64,000 nt of DNA from Ruegeria sp. Ofav3-42. GTDB taxonomy: Bacteria > Pseudomonadota > Alphaproteobacteria > Rhodobacterales > Rhodobacteraceae. The stretch spans positions 1-64,000 of the forward strand of contig NZ_JAKRGB010000009.1 in NCBI RefSeq assembly GCF_022347725.1, in the 5' to 3' direction. Positions 53,758-61,316 of this stretch are shown here, piece after piece. The stretch's first letter is position 1. Every line of letters starts with the position of its first letter. A program made the position numbers and the translations under genes. Below the pieces are notes generated by a model, which made no database searches, had not been told where the DNA came from, and was given only the letters and a program-made list of their open reading frames with translations.

Positions 53758-55439
53758 AACAAACCAGCGCTCATATCCCGCGCCGCGACCCCGCGCAGGT
53801 CATGAGATTGTCGCGACTGGGATCCCTGCACCAGTGCAGGCTCAGTTTCATGCGGCAACTGACACGGCGCATGGCCCGCGAGAACTGGAACTTCATCCGC
53901 CCCGTATTTGACATTGATGAAAACGGCGTTGGTCACGCGGTTTATACAGCACAGGCACCTGATCACGCCTACTCCTTGGTTGCGTTCGCCCATGACCTGC
54001 CCCCCGAGCAACGATCGGATCGGGTGATTGCCGAGGCGTGGGATGCCACATTCGCCCTGTTCGACGGCATCCCAACCGAACAGGACATTCAACGCCTGTC
54101 GGAAAACGTGCCACTGCAAGAGGCCGGTCGCGTCAGCGAAAACGAACTGTCGCTGTCTCGTGCAAACCGGTCCGTTCGGTTGTGGGCACATGTGGTCGAC
54201 AGGCTGGCCGCAGGGCAGCAACCCGACCTCGAGCAAATCTACAAGGTCGGCTACCTGATGCGCACGACCGCCGTGTACGGATCGGGCAAGTTCGGCGCTG
54301 CCGACCGCGAGAAGACAGCAAATCGACCAGAACTGCAGGCGCCTTTTCAGACGGAAATGCTATCGGTCTATCTGACCCGCACCTTCGTCCGCGACCTGGT
54401 TCAGCACATGGCCCGTGTCAAAGGTGGCGATCAGACGGCCGAACTGGCCCCGGAGATCGGCCAATGGCTGGGCATCGGCAACTCCACGGGTCTGGGCATG
54501 GCCCCTTTCATTGTGAACCACCCGGTTTTGTTCAACAATTGGATCATGGTGCGGGAAGAAGCGCTTGCGCAGGTGCGATCCCTGCCAACCGCGTCAGACA
54601 GTGAAGCACAGCAGTTTCGGGACATATTTGAGCGCTGCAAACTGTCGATGTCGTGGTGGCGGTCTGAACATCCGATCCAGATTGAGAAGCTCTCGGCGTT
54701 GAATGCCGATCTTTCTGCGATTTCCGACTATCTGGACCAGGACGATCTTACCCGATACCACCCGTGGGAACGGCTGATCCAGTGGTCGGAAACAACGCTC
54801 AGCGAAGAGGGGCAGGAACTGCTCGCGTCGCTTGTTCTGGAACCCTATGGAGATCTGGTGGACGGCCTGACGGAGTGCATGGCCGATGGAAATGCCCAAG
54901 CACAGATCATCGACGGGGCCATGACCGTCGCGCAAACCCGCGCTCTGATCCGGGATCGCTTTGATTGGGCTTTGAGCCTGGACTGGTCTGACGAGGCGAA
55001 CTGTGCCCGTGCCTGGTACGTGTCCGAGGAAAAACTGGAGCCACGATTGGGTGAGCGGTTCGAGGAACCGATTTCCGACTTCGAACAACCTTTGGCCCCC
55101 GCGCGCGATGCGGCGGCGGCTTTCGCGGAACTGTCTAACTGGCGGGACGAAGCGCCCATCGCCGAGTTTTTGCTGCACCACCCCGAACACCGCCATACAA
55201 TCCGCCGCGCGCAGATCGGTCGCATCGCCCCGTATGGTGAGATTCATGACAACACAATCAGTTCCAGTGTCATGCCTATCGATATGCTACGGGCCAAACT
55301 GTCCTTTTTTGGTGCCACGCATTTCGATCCACGCTCGGACCGGTGGGTGCGAATCTGCATGTATTCCGGCGCGCCCTATCCCGAGGATCTGACCACAGAG
55401 ACCGCTGACTTGTGGGTATACCCGGAGCTGGAAGAATGA
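53754..55439 (+). CDS. uncharacterised 561-residue protein
   Basis: A 561-residue soluble protein I do not recognise. It has no signal peptide or membrane segment. It begins with Arg-rich helices (DPAQVMRLSRLGSLHQCRLS, MRQLTRRMARENW), has a glycine-containing loop GNSTGLGMAPFIVNHP (about 243-258), a Trp-rich stretch (MSWWRSEHPIQ) and a C-terminal beta-like part (RWVRICMYSGAPYPED). Composition and codon use match its neighbours. Its start overlaps the M19 gene by four bases (ATGA) and its stop overlaps the DUF3726 start, so it is an integral operon member, probably an enzyme or partner subunit of the unknown pathway. Confidence 0.8.
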   Translation: MKQTSAHIPRRDPAQVMRLSRLGSLHQCRLSFMRQLTRRMARENWNFIRPVFDIDENGVGHAVYTAQAPDHAYSLVAFAHDLPPEQRSDRVIAEAWDATFALFDGIPTEQDIQRLSENVPLQEAGRVSENELSLSRANRSVRLWAHVVDRLAAGQQPDLEQIYKVGYLMRTTAVYGSGKFGAADREKTANRPELQAPFQTEMLSVYLTRTFVRDLVQHMARVKGGDQTAELAPEIGQWLGIGNSTGLGMAPFIVNHPVLFNNWIMVREEALAQVRSLPTASDSEAQQFRDIFERCKLSMSWWRSEHPIQIEKLSALNADLSAISDYLDQDDLTRYHPWERLIQWSETTLSEEGQELLASLVLEPYGDLVDGLTECMADGNAQAQIIDGAMTVAQTRALIRDRFDWALSLDWSDEANCARAWYVSEEKLEPRLGERFEEPISDFEQPLAPARDAAAAFAELSNWRDEAPIAEFLLHHPEHRHTIRRAQIGRIAPYGEIHDNTISSSVMPIDMLRAKLSFFGATHFDPRSDRWVRICMYSGAPYPEDLTTETADLWVYPELEE

Positions 55440-56065
55440 ATATCTCCCTGAACGAGGTCGAGGCCACCGCAAAACGCGCAACCCGCGGCGCTGGCTATAG
55501 CTGGGGGCTGGCAGAAGAGGCGGCAAAAGCAACACGCTGGTTGTGCGCCCGGGGGCAAAACGGAACCGGCGCATTGGCTCGGCTGTTGCAGATGGTAATG
55601 GCCGACGCGCCCAAGCAACGCGCTCCGACGGATCTGAGCGGAGATTGGCACAGTGATGAACTGCTGTGCCCACTGGTTACCGGCGCATTGCTTTCCGATT
55701 GTGCAATCCGAGTGAATTCGTCCGCGATCACGATGAGCAATGTCGCGGTTCCCGTTCTGCTGCTTCCGTTTGCCGCCAATGCTGCGCGTCTTCTCGATAC
55801 CCGCGTGACTATCGAATGCGACGGGATCATTGCCGAGACTGATGGTCTCGATCTGACCTTAAACGGTCCGATCCCTGACCAGGCAAAGCACGTATCTGTG
55901 CATCTTGGAGGTCGGCTTGCCAATGCCGTACCCCATCACACCAGAGCTGAACCCAGTCCGACCGATTGGTCCACGTTGAACCGGTTTGCCCAAAACACCT
56001 ACGCCCCCGCTACCGAAGAATCCCGCCTGCGCGGGGCCGGAGCGGGCCTGTCAGACAACGATTGA
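55436..56065 (+). CDS. DUF3726-domain protein
   Basis: A 209-residue protein whose start (ISLNEVEATAKRATRGAGYS, WGLAEEAAKATRWL) I recognise as DUF3726, a family of unknown function. There is no signal peptide. The N-terminal half is helical, while residues 80-160 are beta-rich (VNSSAITMSNVAVPVLLLPF). The ATG at 55436 overlaps the preceding stop by four bases; the upstream in-frame Met at 55412 is inside that gene and is not used. Constant coupling to the 561-residue protein suggests the two act together. Confidence 0.75.
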   Translation: MNISLNEVEATAKRATRGAGYSWGLAEEAAKATRWLCARGQNGTGALARLLQMVMADAPKQRAPTDLSGDWHSDELLCPLVTGALLSDCAIRVNSSAITMSNVAVPVLLLPFAANAARLLDTRVTIECDGIIAETDGLDLTLNGPIPDQAKHVSVHLGGRLANAVPHHTRAEPSPTDWSTLNRFAQNTYAPATEESRLRGAGAGLSDND

Positions 56066-56075
56066 AGAGATTCCC

Positions 56076-57086
56076 ATGATTGAAACCCGCACACTGACCC
56101 TTGATCAGATCGAAGACCTCGCATTCCGCGCCCTTGTCGCTGCGGGCACGTCCCAGGCCAATGCCCGCCCGCTGGCCATCGCAACAGCGGCCACCGAAGC
56201 GGATGGCGTGGCCAGCCACGGTCTGGCCTATATCCCGATCTATTGCGAACATGTTCAATGCGGGAAAGTCGACGGATCAGCCCAACCTGAACTGTCGCGC
56301 CCGCGCCCTGGTGTTATCACTGTGGATGCAGCAACTGGCTTCGCCCATACCGCCATCGATATGGGTTTCGAAGCCCTCATCCCGGCGGCACGGGAACAGG
56401 GTATCGCTGCACTGTCCATTCGCAACAGCTATAACTGCGGCGTTCTCGGCTATCACACGTACAGGCTGGCGCAGGCTGGATTGGTTGGGCTGGGTTTCAC
56501 AAATGCACCGGCCTCAATCGCCCCGTCGGGCGGTGCAAAGCCCGTGGTCGGCACCAACCCGTTTTCAATCGCAGCCCCCGGCGCAGACGGTCAACCCGCC
56601 CTGCTTATCGACCAAAGCGCCAGCACAATTGCTAAAAGCGAAGTCATGAAACATGCGCGCGAGGGGAAGGCGATCCCGGTTGGCTGGGCGCTGGACGCGG
56701 ACGGAAACCCAACCACCGATCCCAACGTTGGCCTCAAGGGGTCAATGGCACCGTCAGGCGGATACAAGGGCGTCGGCGTTGCCTTGCTGACCGAGATCAT
56801 GGCCGCGGCCCTCACCGGAGCGACCCTTGGCCTGAATGCATCACCGTTCTCGGGCACTGCTGGTGGGCCACCAAAGACCGGACAGTTCTTTATCGCAATT
56901 GACCCGACAGTGACCTCCGGCGACGCTTTTGCAGCAGGGATCAGCGAACTGGTCGAGGCGATCCGCGCGCAAAACGGCGCGCATCTTCCCGGGGACGGTC
57001 GCCTTGGCAAACGTATTCAGGCGGGCACCGAAGGCGTCGCCGTGAATGCTGCGACGTTGGACAAGATCGAGGCGATCCTGAACTGA
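56076..57086 (+). CDS. Ldh-family (malate/sulfolactate/imine reductase type) oxidoreductase
   Basis: A 336-residue NAD(P)-dependent oxidoreductase of the Ldh_2 family, which includes malate, R-sulfolactate (ComC) and ureidoglycolate dehydrogenases and Pyr2C/Pip2C imine reductases. Conserved parts are ADGVASHGL (His near 46), APSGGAKPVVGTNPFSIAAP (about 146-165) and PSGGYKGVGVALLTEI. The usual NSxHFG motif reads RNSYNCGVLGYH here, with the His replaced. The start at 56076 follows AGAGATTCCC and lies 10 bp after the DUF3726 stop; the longer frame is not used. Last gene of the operon. The substrate is undecided: an imine or 2-oxoacid made by the upstream enzymes is likely, and a ComC role for the DHPS pathway is possible. 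Confidence 0.82.
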   Translation: MIETRTLTLDQIEDLAFRALVAAGTSQANARPLAIATAATEADGVASHGLAYIPIYCEHVQCGKVDGSAQPELSRPRPGVITVDAATGFAHTAIDMGFEALIPAAREQGIAALSIRNSYNCGVLGYHTYRLAQAGLVGLGFTNAPASIAPSGGAKPVVGTNPFSIAAPGADGQPALLIDQSASTIAKSEVMKHAREGKAIPVGWALDADGNPTTDPNVGLKGSMAPSGGYKGVGVALLTEIMAAALTGATLGLNASPFSGTAGGPPKTGQFFIAIDPTVTSGDAFAAGISELVEAIRAQNGAHLPGDGRLGKRIQAGTEGVAVNAATLDKIEAILN

Positions 57087-57103
57087 CGCGTTCCTTTGCA
57101 CAC

Positions 57104-57131
57104 CGGCATCGCTGACGCATTGGCGGTGCCG
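57104..57131. terminator. hairpin between Ldh-family gene and sauR
   Basis: A 9-bp stem with one G-T pair (57104-57112 with 57123-57131) and ten-base loop sits between two convergent genes. No clear T-tract follows on either side. It is likely a shared transcript end. Confidence 0.5.
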
Positions 57132-57148
57132 AACGGGTCCCCAGGCAC

Positions 57149-58180
57149 CTAAGAGGCCGCGACCAAGTTCGTCGTTTGCCTGACGACGCATTCCAACTCG
57201 CAACAAAGTCTGAAATGTTCCGGGCTGTCCGACGTGATGTAGTCGGTAAACCTCTCACCAGCTAAAGTTCCGATTTTTTCAGCCGGGATACGAATCGTCG
57301 TCAGACCCGGTTCAACATCTGCCGAGCCTTTGAAATCCCCAATACCGATAATTGACAGGTCTTCAGGAACGCGCAAACCAAGCTTTTGGGCTGCGAACAA
57401 GGCCCCCTGCGCGATAACGTCATTGCCGCACAGCAAGGCCGTTGGGCGCGATTGAGTCGTCAACAAGATCAAAGCTGCTTGCTTGGCCTGAGAGACACTG
57501 TAGGGCGCTTGGGTTTCATGGTCATCCGGAACCGATATGCCCTGTTTGTCCAACGCGTTATGCACCGCTGAAAGCCTGTGCTGAGCCCGATCATTGCCAT
57601 GGGTTTCGGGAAAGATCAGCCCGATGTCACGGTGTCCCATCGCCAGAAGATGTTCGGTTGCCAGACGCCCCGCCAACCGGTTGTCTGCACCAACACAGGG
57701 GAGGACGGAGTCCTGCGAATAGTTCCAGATTGCCAGCGCTGGTATTTTTTGCTGTTTGATCAACCTTGTCGTGGCTTCTGAATGCTCCAACCCAACCAGC
57801 GCCACCCCGTCCACGCGATGTTCCAGAAACTTTCGGACCATCGCGTATTCGCGATCCAAATCATAACCGTGTGACGCCAGCAAGAGACTGAACCCGGCCT
57901 TGTCGATTGAATCCGAAAAGGCCTGAATAACTTCGGCGAAAATGGCGTGATTGATGGTGGGCACAACCAGACCGATGGTTCCCGACCGTTTTCCATGCAT
58001 CGTTTGGGCGGCACGGTTGCGGATGTACCCCAATCGCTGCACCGCCTTGTTGATCTTCTTCCGAGTCGCGGGGCTGACCAGATCGGGGTGATTGAAAGTG
58101 CGTGAAACAGTTGACGGTGATACTTTTGCGGCCTTTGCAACGGCCACAATATCCACCTTACCTTTTTGAAAAATAGCCAT
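57149..58180 (-). CDS. sauR: LacI-family regulator of the sulfoacetate cluster (SauR-like)
   Basis: A 343-residue LacI/GalR-type repressor: HTH in IVAVAKAAKVSPSTVSRTFN (about 11-30), hinge RAAQTMHGKRSG, effector domain from TIGLVVPTINHAIF, with LLCGNDVIAQGA and VPEDLSIIGIGDF near the C-terminus. In Cupriavidus necator a LacI-type gene sauR accompanies sauS and sauT. Here it is divergent from the TTT transporter-sauST operon across 113 bases containing candidate operators, so it most likely represses that operon in the absence of sulfoacetate or its metabolite. The symbol rests on context. Confidence 0.8.
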   Translation of the reverse strand: MAIFQKGKVDIVAVAKAAKVSPSTVSRTFNHPDLVSPATRKKINKAVQRLGYIRNRAAQTMHGKRSGTIGLVVPTINHAIFAEVIQAFSDSIDKAGFSLLLASHGYDLDREYAMVRKFLEHRVDGVALVGLEHSEATTRLIKQQKIPALAIWNYSQDSVLPCVGADNRLAGRLATEHLLAMGHRDIGLIFPETHGNDRAQHRLSAVHNALDKQGISVPDDHETQAPYSVSQAKQAALILLTTQSRPTALLCGNDVIAQGALFAAQKLGLRVPEDLSIIGIGDFKGSADVEPGLTTIRIPAEKIGTLAGERFTDYITSDSPEHFRLCCELECVVRQTTNLVAAS

Positions 58181-58205
58181 AAATTTCCCCCTCCCGGTCG
58201 AATTT

Positions 58206-58258
58206 ATGAAAACATTTGCAATACTATTTTCATCGCCTAACCTATTTTGTCAACAAAA
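58206..58258. promoter_or_regulatory. candidate SauR operators
   Basis: Two dyads lie between the divergent starts: ATGAAAA-N14-TTTTCAT (58206-58233) and TTTTGT-CA-ACAAAA (58245-58258), the latter 35 bp before the TctA start. Either could bind the LacI-type regulator. The second is more compact and better placed to block transcription. Confidence 0.45.
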
Positions 58259-58293
58259 GTAAAAGTGCGAACCGACGGGTTGGGAGGCCCTGA

Positions 58294-59805
58294 ATGGAAT
58301 TCATTTATTACTTCGGAGAAGTGTTCACGCCACTGTCGTTTCTGTTGCTCTTGGGCGGCACGGTTGGCGGCTTGATCTTGGGCGCAACGCCGGGCTTGTC
58401 CCCAACCATGGCGGTTGCCCTACTGATCCCGTTCACGTTCCAGCTTGAAGCCGCGCAGGGGCTGATCCTGCTGGGGGCCGCCTACACCTCGACCGTTGCC
58501 GGTGGCGCTGTCAGCGCCATTCTGCTGAAGATCCCCGGTGCTCCGGCCAATATCGCCACCACTCTGGACGGTCACACGATGGCCAAGCAGGGTCAGGGCG
58601 CCCGAGCATTGCAGCTGTCCTTTCTGGCCTCAGCCGTCGGAGGTATATTCGGCGTGCTGTTGCTGATCTTCCTGACCCCGGTTCTGGCGAAGTGGGCGCT
58701 GGCGTTCGGACCGTCGCACCTGTTCTGGCTGGCCATTCTCGGCGTGACGGTCATCGGCACGCTTGATTCCGCCTCGGTCGTCAAGGGGTTGCTTTCGGGC
58801 TGTATCGGTTTGTGGCTGGCCACCATCGGATTCGACGACATCATGGGTGCACAGCGCTTCATCTTTCACCCCGCATTGGGTGGCGGCATCAATATCATTG
58901 CCGCACTGATCGGCCTGTTCGCGATCCCTCAGGTTCTGACGATGTTCGCCAAGGGCCGCCACAATACCGGTGCCGAGGTGATCGAAGTGCAGCGCCATTC
59001 GATTACAGCAGCCTTCAAAGAACTGTTCAGCCGCACCCGCGCGCTGAGTATCGGGACGCTGACAGGTTCAATCATCGGTTTGATCCCGGGTGTCGGTGGG
59101 CAGATCGCGGGCCTCGTCGCTTATGATCAGACCAAAAAGTTCTCGGCCGAGAAAGACAAGTTCGGCACCGGCCATTCCGAGGGCGTTATCGCTGCGGAAT
59201 CTGCCAACAATGCCATGGTCGGCCCCTCGCTTGTACCACTGCTGACCCTGTCGATCCCCGGCAGCCCGACCGCTGCCGTGCTGTTGGGTGGATTGCTGAT
59301 CCACGGAATTTTCCCGGGTTCGGATCTGTTCGACAATCACCCCGATGTCGCCTGGACCTTCATCAACTCGATGCTGATCGGGCAGGTTCTGATGTGCATC
59401 TTCGGCCTTTACGTCGCTGGTCTCGCGGCACGTGTCGCCCAAGTTCCGCAGTCTGTCATGGCAGCCATCGTTCTGGCGCTGTCCGTCTTCGGTGCTTACT
59501 CAGTTCAAGGCTCGATGGGCGATGTCTATGTCATGGCATGTCTCGGCATCGGCATGTTCTTTCTGGAACGCTTCGGCTTTTCGGCTGCACCGTTGGTATT
59601 GGGCCTGATCCTTGGACCCATCGCCGAGGCCAACTTTATTCAGGGCGGGATGATCGCTGACGCGACCGACGGCAAGGCTTCGTACTTCCTGACAGGTGGA
59701 TTGAACCTGTTCCTGATCGCCGTGGTGCTGGCTTCGATCGCCTACTCGGTCTGGATGGAACTGCGCAGCCGCCGTTACACCACCAAAGAGGAGGCGCAGG
59801 CATGA
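58294..59805 (+). CDS. TctA-family large permease, sulfoacetate cluster
   Basis: A 503-residue TctA-type membrane protein. Family motifs are GLILGATPGLSPTMAVALLI (about 28-47), GGAVSAILLKIPGAPANIAT and GLIPGVGGQIAGLVAYDQT in the repeat half. GGGAGG seven bases upstream supports the start. Its stop overlaps the TctB start by four bases (ATGA). It replaces the single-gene MFS exchanger SauU known from Cupriavidus, and with TctB and TctC should take up sulfoacetate. It is a distinct paralogue of the TctA at 6035-7543. Confidence 0.92.
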   Translation: MEFIYYFGEVFTPLSFLLLLGGTVGGLILGATPGLSPTMAVALLIPFTFQLEAAQGLILLGAAYTSTVAGGAVSAILLKIPGAPANIATTLDGHTMAKQGQGARALQLSFLASAVGGIFGVLLLIFLTPVLAKWALAFGPSHLFWLAILGVTVIGTLDSASVVKGLLSGCIGLWLATIGFDDIMGAQRFIFHPALGGGINIIAALIGLFAIPQVLTMFAKGRHNTGAEVIEVQRHSITAAFKELFSRTRALSIGTLTGSIIGLIPGVGGQIAGLVAYDQTKKFSAEKDKFGTGHSEGVIAAESANNAMVGPSLVPLLTLSIPGSPTAAVLLGGLLIHGIFPGSDLFDNHPDVAWTFINSMLIGQVLMCIFGLYVAGLAARVAQVPQSVMAAIVLALSVFGAYSVQGSMGDVYVMACLGIGMFFLERFGFSAAPLVLGLILGPIAEANFIQGGMIADATDGKASYFLTGGLNLFLIAVVLASIAYSVWMELRSRRYTTKEEAQA

Positions 59806-60257
59806 ACCGCTCTCAACACGTATTCGGGTCAGGTCTGGTTTTTGCTGTCGGGCTTTGGGTGGCATGGGTCAGCTATACCCAGCAACCGGCCGAGGCATTC
59901 CTGTTCCCACGTCTGATCGCGACCGTCTTTGTGGTTCTGGCCGGATGGACCTTTGGCAAAGCGGTCATGGGTATGTCCAAAGTCGGCAACGGTGTGACGC
60001 GCACAATGTTTGTCAACATGCTGCCGGGTCTGGCTATTACACTGATCTATGTGTTCTGGGCAGCGAAAACGCTGGGTTTCTATACTGCTACAACCATCGC
60101 CTTTTTCATCCTGCTGTCGATCTACGACCCCGCGCCACACTCTGAGGCTAAATCCTGGATCAAACGCGGGATCATCACGGGCGTCTTTGTGGCGGTGATG
60201 TATGGGCTCTTTGCCATGCTTCTGAACGTCTACACACCAAGAGAAATTCTGTTCTGA
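59802..60257 (+). CDS. TctB-family small permease, sulfoacetate cluster
   Basis: A 151-residue membrane protein with about four hydrophobic segments (8-28, 37-57, 73-92, 126-147), the normal TctB size. It overlaps tctA by four bases and is followed after 44 bp by the binding-protein gene. The order tctA-tctB-tctC differs from the locus at 6-10 kb, where tctC is divergent. It forms the transporter membrane complex with TctA. Confidence 0.88.
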   Translation: MNRSQHVFGSGLVFAVGLWVAWVSYTQQPAEAFLFPRLIATVFVVLAGWTFGKAVMGMSKVGNGVTRTMFVNMLPGLAITLIYVFWAAKTLGFYTATTIAFFILLSIYDPAPHSEAKSWIKRGIITGVFVAVMYGLFAMLLNVYTPREILF

Positions 60258-60301
60258 CCGCGCAGCCGCGTGGGTGAACCAATTCAGGGAGGAAACGCAA
60301 A

Positions 60302-61261
60302 ATGAAACGATTGATTGCAGGGGCAGCAATGGCTCTGACGGGCCTGACAGGTGCCGCATTGGCCGAGGAATACCCCGAACGCCCAATCATGATGATGGTC
60401 AGCTATGGGGCTGGTGGAGCGACCGACTTTCAGGCGCGTATCGTCACCATGACCTCCGGAAACGAGGATGCGCTGGGAATGCCCATCGCCATTATCAACA
60501 AGCCTGGCGCGGGTGGCCGCGTTGGCTGGAACTGGTTCGCCACGCAGGCTGACCCGGACGGGTATACTCTGGCCGCATACAACGTGCCGCATTTCATTGC
60601 TCAGTCGATCAAGGGTGGCGTCGAGTATTCAACCGACAGCTTTGAACCCATCGCAAACTGGGGCGCAGACCCGGCCGTGTTCGTCGTTGGTGCCGACAGC
60701 GAGTTTAACTCGATGGAAGATGTAGTTGCCTATGCCAAGGAAAACCCCGGCAAGCTGACAGTTTCTGGCGCGGGTCTGTTCGTCGGCCACCATATCGCGG
60801 CCCTGCAGATCGACAAGGCAGCCGGAACCAAGATGGCCTACATCCCGACAAAGGGTGGCGGAGCAGCGGCTATGAAGGCCGTGATCGCCGGTGAAGTCAT
60901 GGGCGGCATCAACAACTTGTCCGACGCCTTCCGCGCGCAAGAGGCGGGCAATGTGAAAATTTTGGGCGTTGCTGATCTGGAGCGCAACGCGTTCCTGCCG
61001 GATGTTCCGACGATGAAGGAACAGGGGCTGGACGTGGATAATTCGTCGGTCAATTTCCGCGGCGTGATGGTGCCCAAGGGAACACCGCCCGAGGTGATCG
61101 AAAAGCTGGCCGCGACCGTGCCCGAGATGTTCGCCAACTCCCGCGTTACCAAGAAGATGGAAGCGGGCGGCTCGCCCATGCACATCATGACGCGTGACGA
61201 AGTGATTGAGATGTGGGCGCAACGCCAACAGACGCTGAACGAACTGCTTGCTGGCCTCTGA
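60302..61261 (+). CDS. TctC-family periplasmic binding protein, sulfoacetate cluster
   Basis: A 319-residue Bug/TctC-family binding protein with signal peptide (MKRLIAGAAMALTGLTGAAL, cleavage after ALA). The ligand-loop segment is EYPERPIMMMVSYGAGGATD, with NKPGAGGRVGWNWFA further on. GGGAGGAAA precedes the start. It is placed directly before sauS and sauT, so sulfoacetate is the expected ligand. A hairpin follows the stop, as after the other binding-protein genes of the window. Confidence 0.9.
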   Translation: MKRLIAGAAMALTGLTGAALAEEYPERPIMMMVSYGAGGATDFQARIVTMTSGNEDALGMPIAIINKPGAGGRVGWNWFATQADPDGYTLAAYNVPHFIAQSIKGGVEYSTDSFEPIANWGADPAVFVVGADSEFNSMEDVVAYAKENPGKLTVSGAGLFVGHHIAALQIDKAAGTKMAYIPTKGGGAAAMKAVIAGEVMGGINNLSDAFRAQEAGNVKILGVADLERNAFLPDVPTMKEQGLDVDNSSVNFRGVMVPKGTPPEVIEKLAATVPEMFANSRVTKKMEAGGSPMHIMTRDEVIEMWAQRQQTLNELLAGL

Positions 61262-61271
61262 ATGACCCCGA

Positions 61272-61296
61272 CCGGGGCGGATCAGGTCTGCCCCGG
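61272..61296 (+). terminator. intercistronic hairpin between tctC and sauS
   Basis: A 7-bp GC stem (61272-61278 with 61290-61296) with an 11-base loop begins 11 bp after the tctC stop. No T-tract follows, so it is more likely an mRNA-stabilising or attenuating element than a full terminator. Confidence 0.55.
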
Positions 61297-61316
61297 GTAA
61301 CACATTGAGGATGAAC

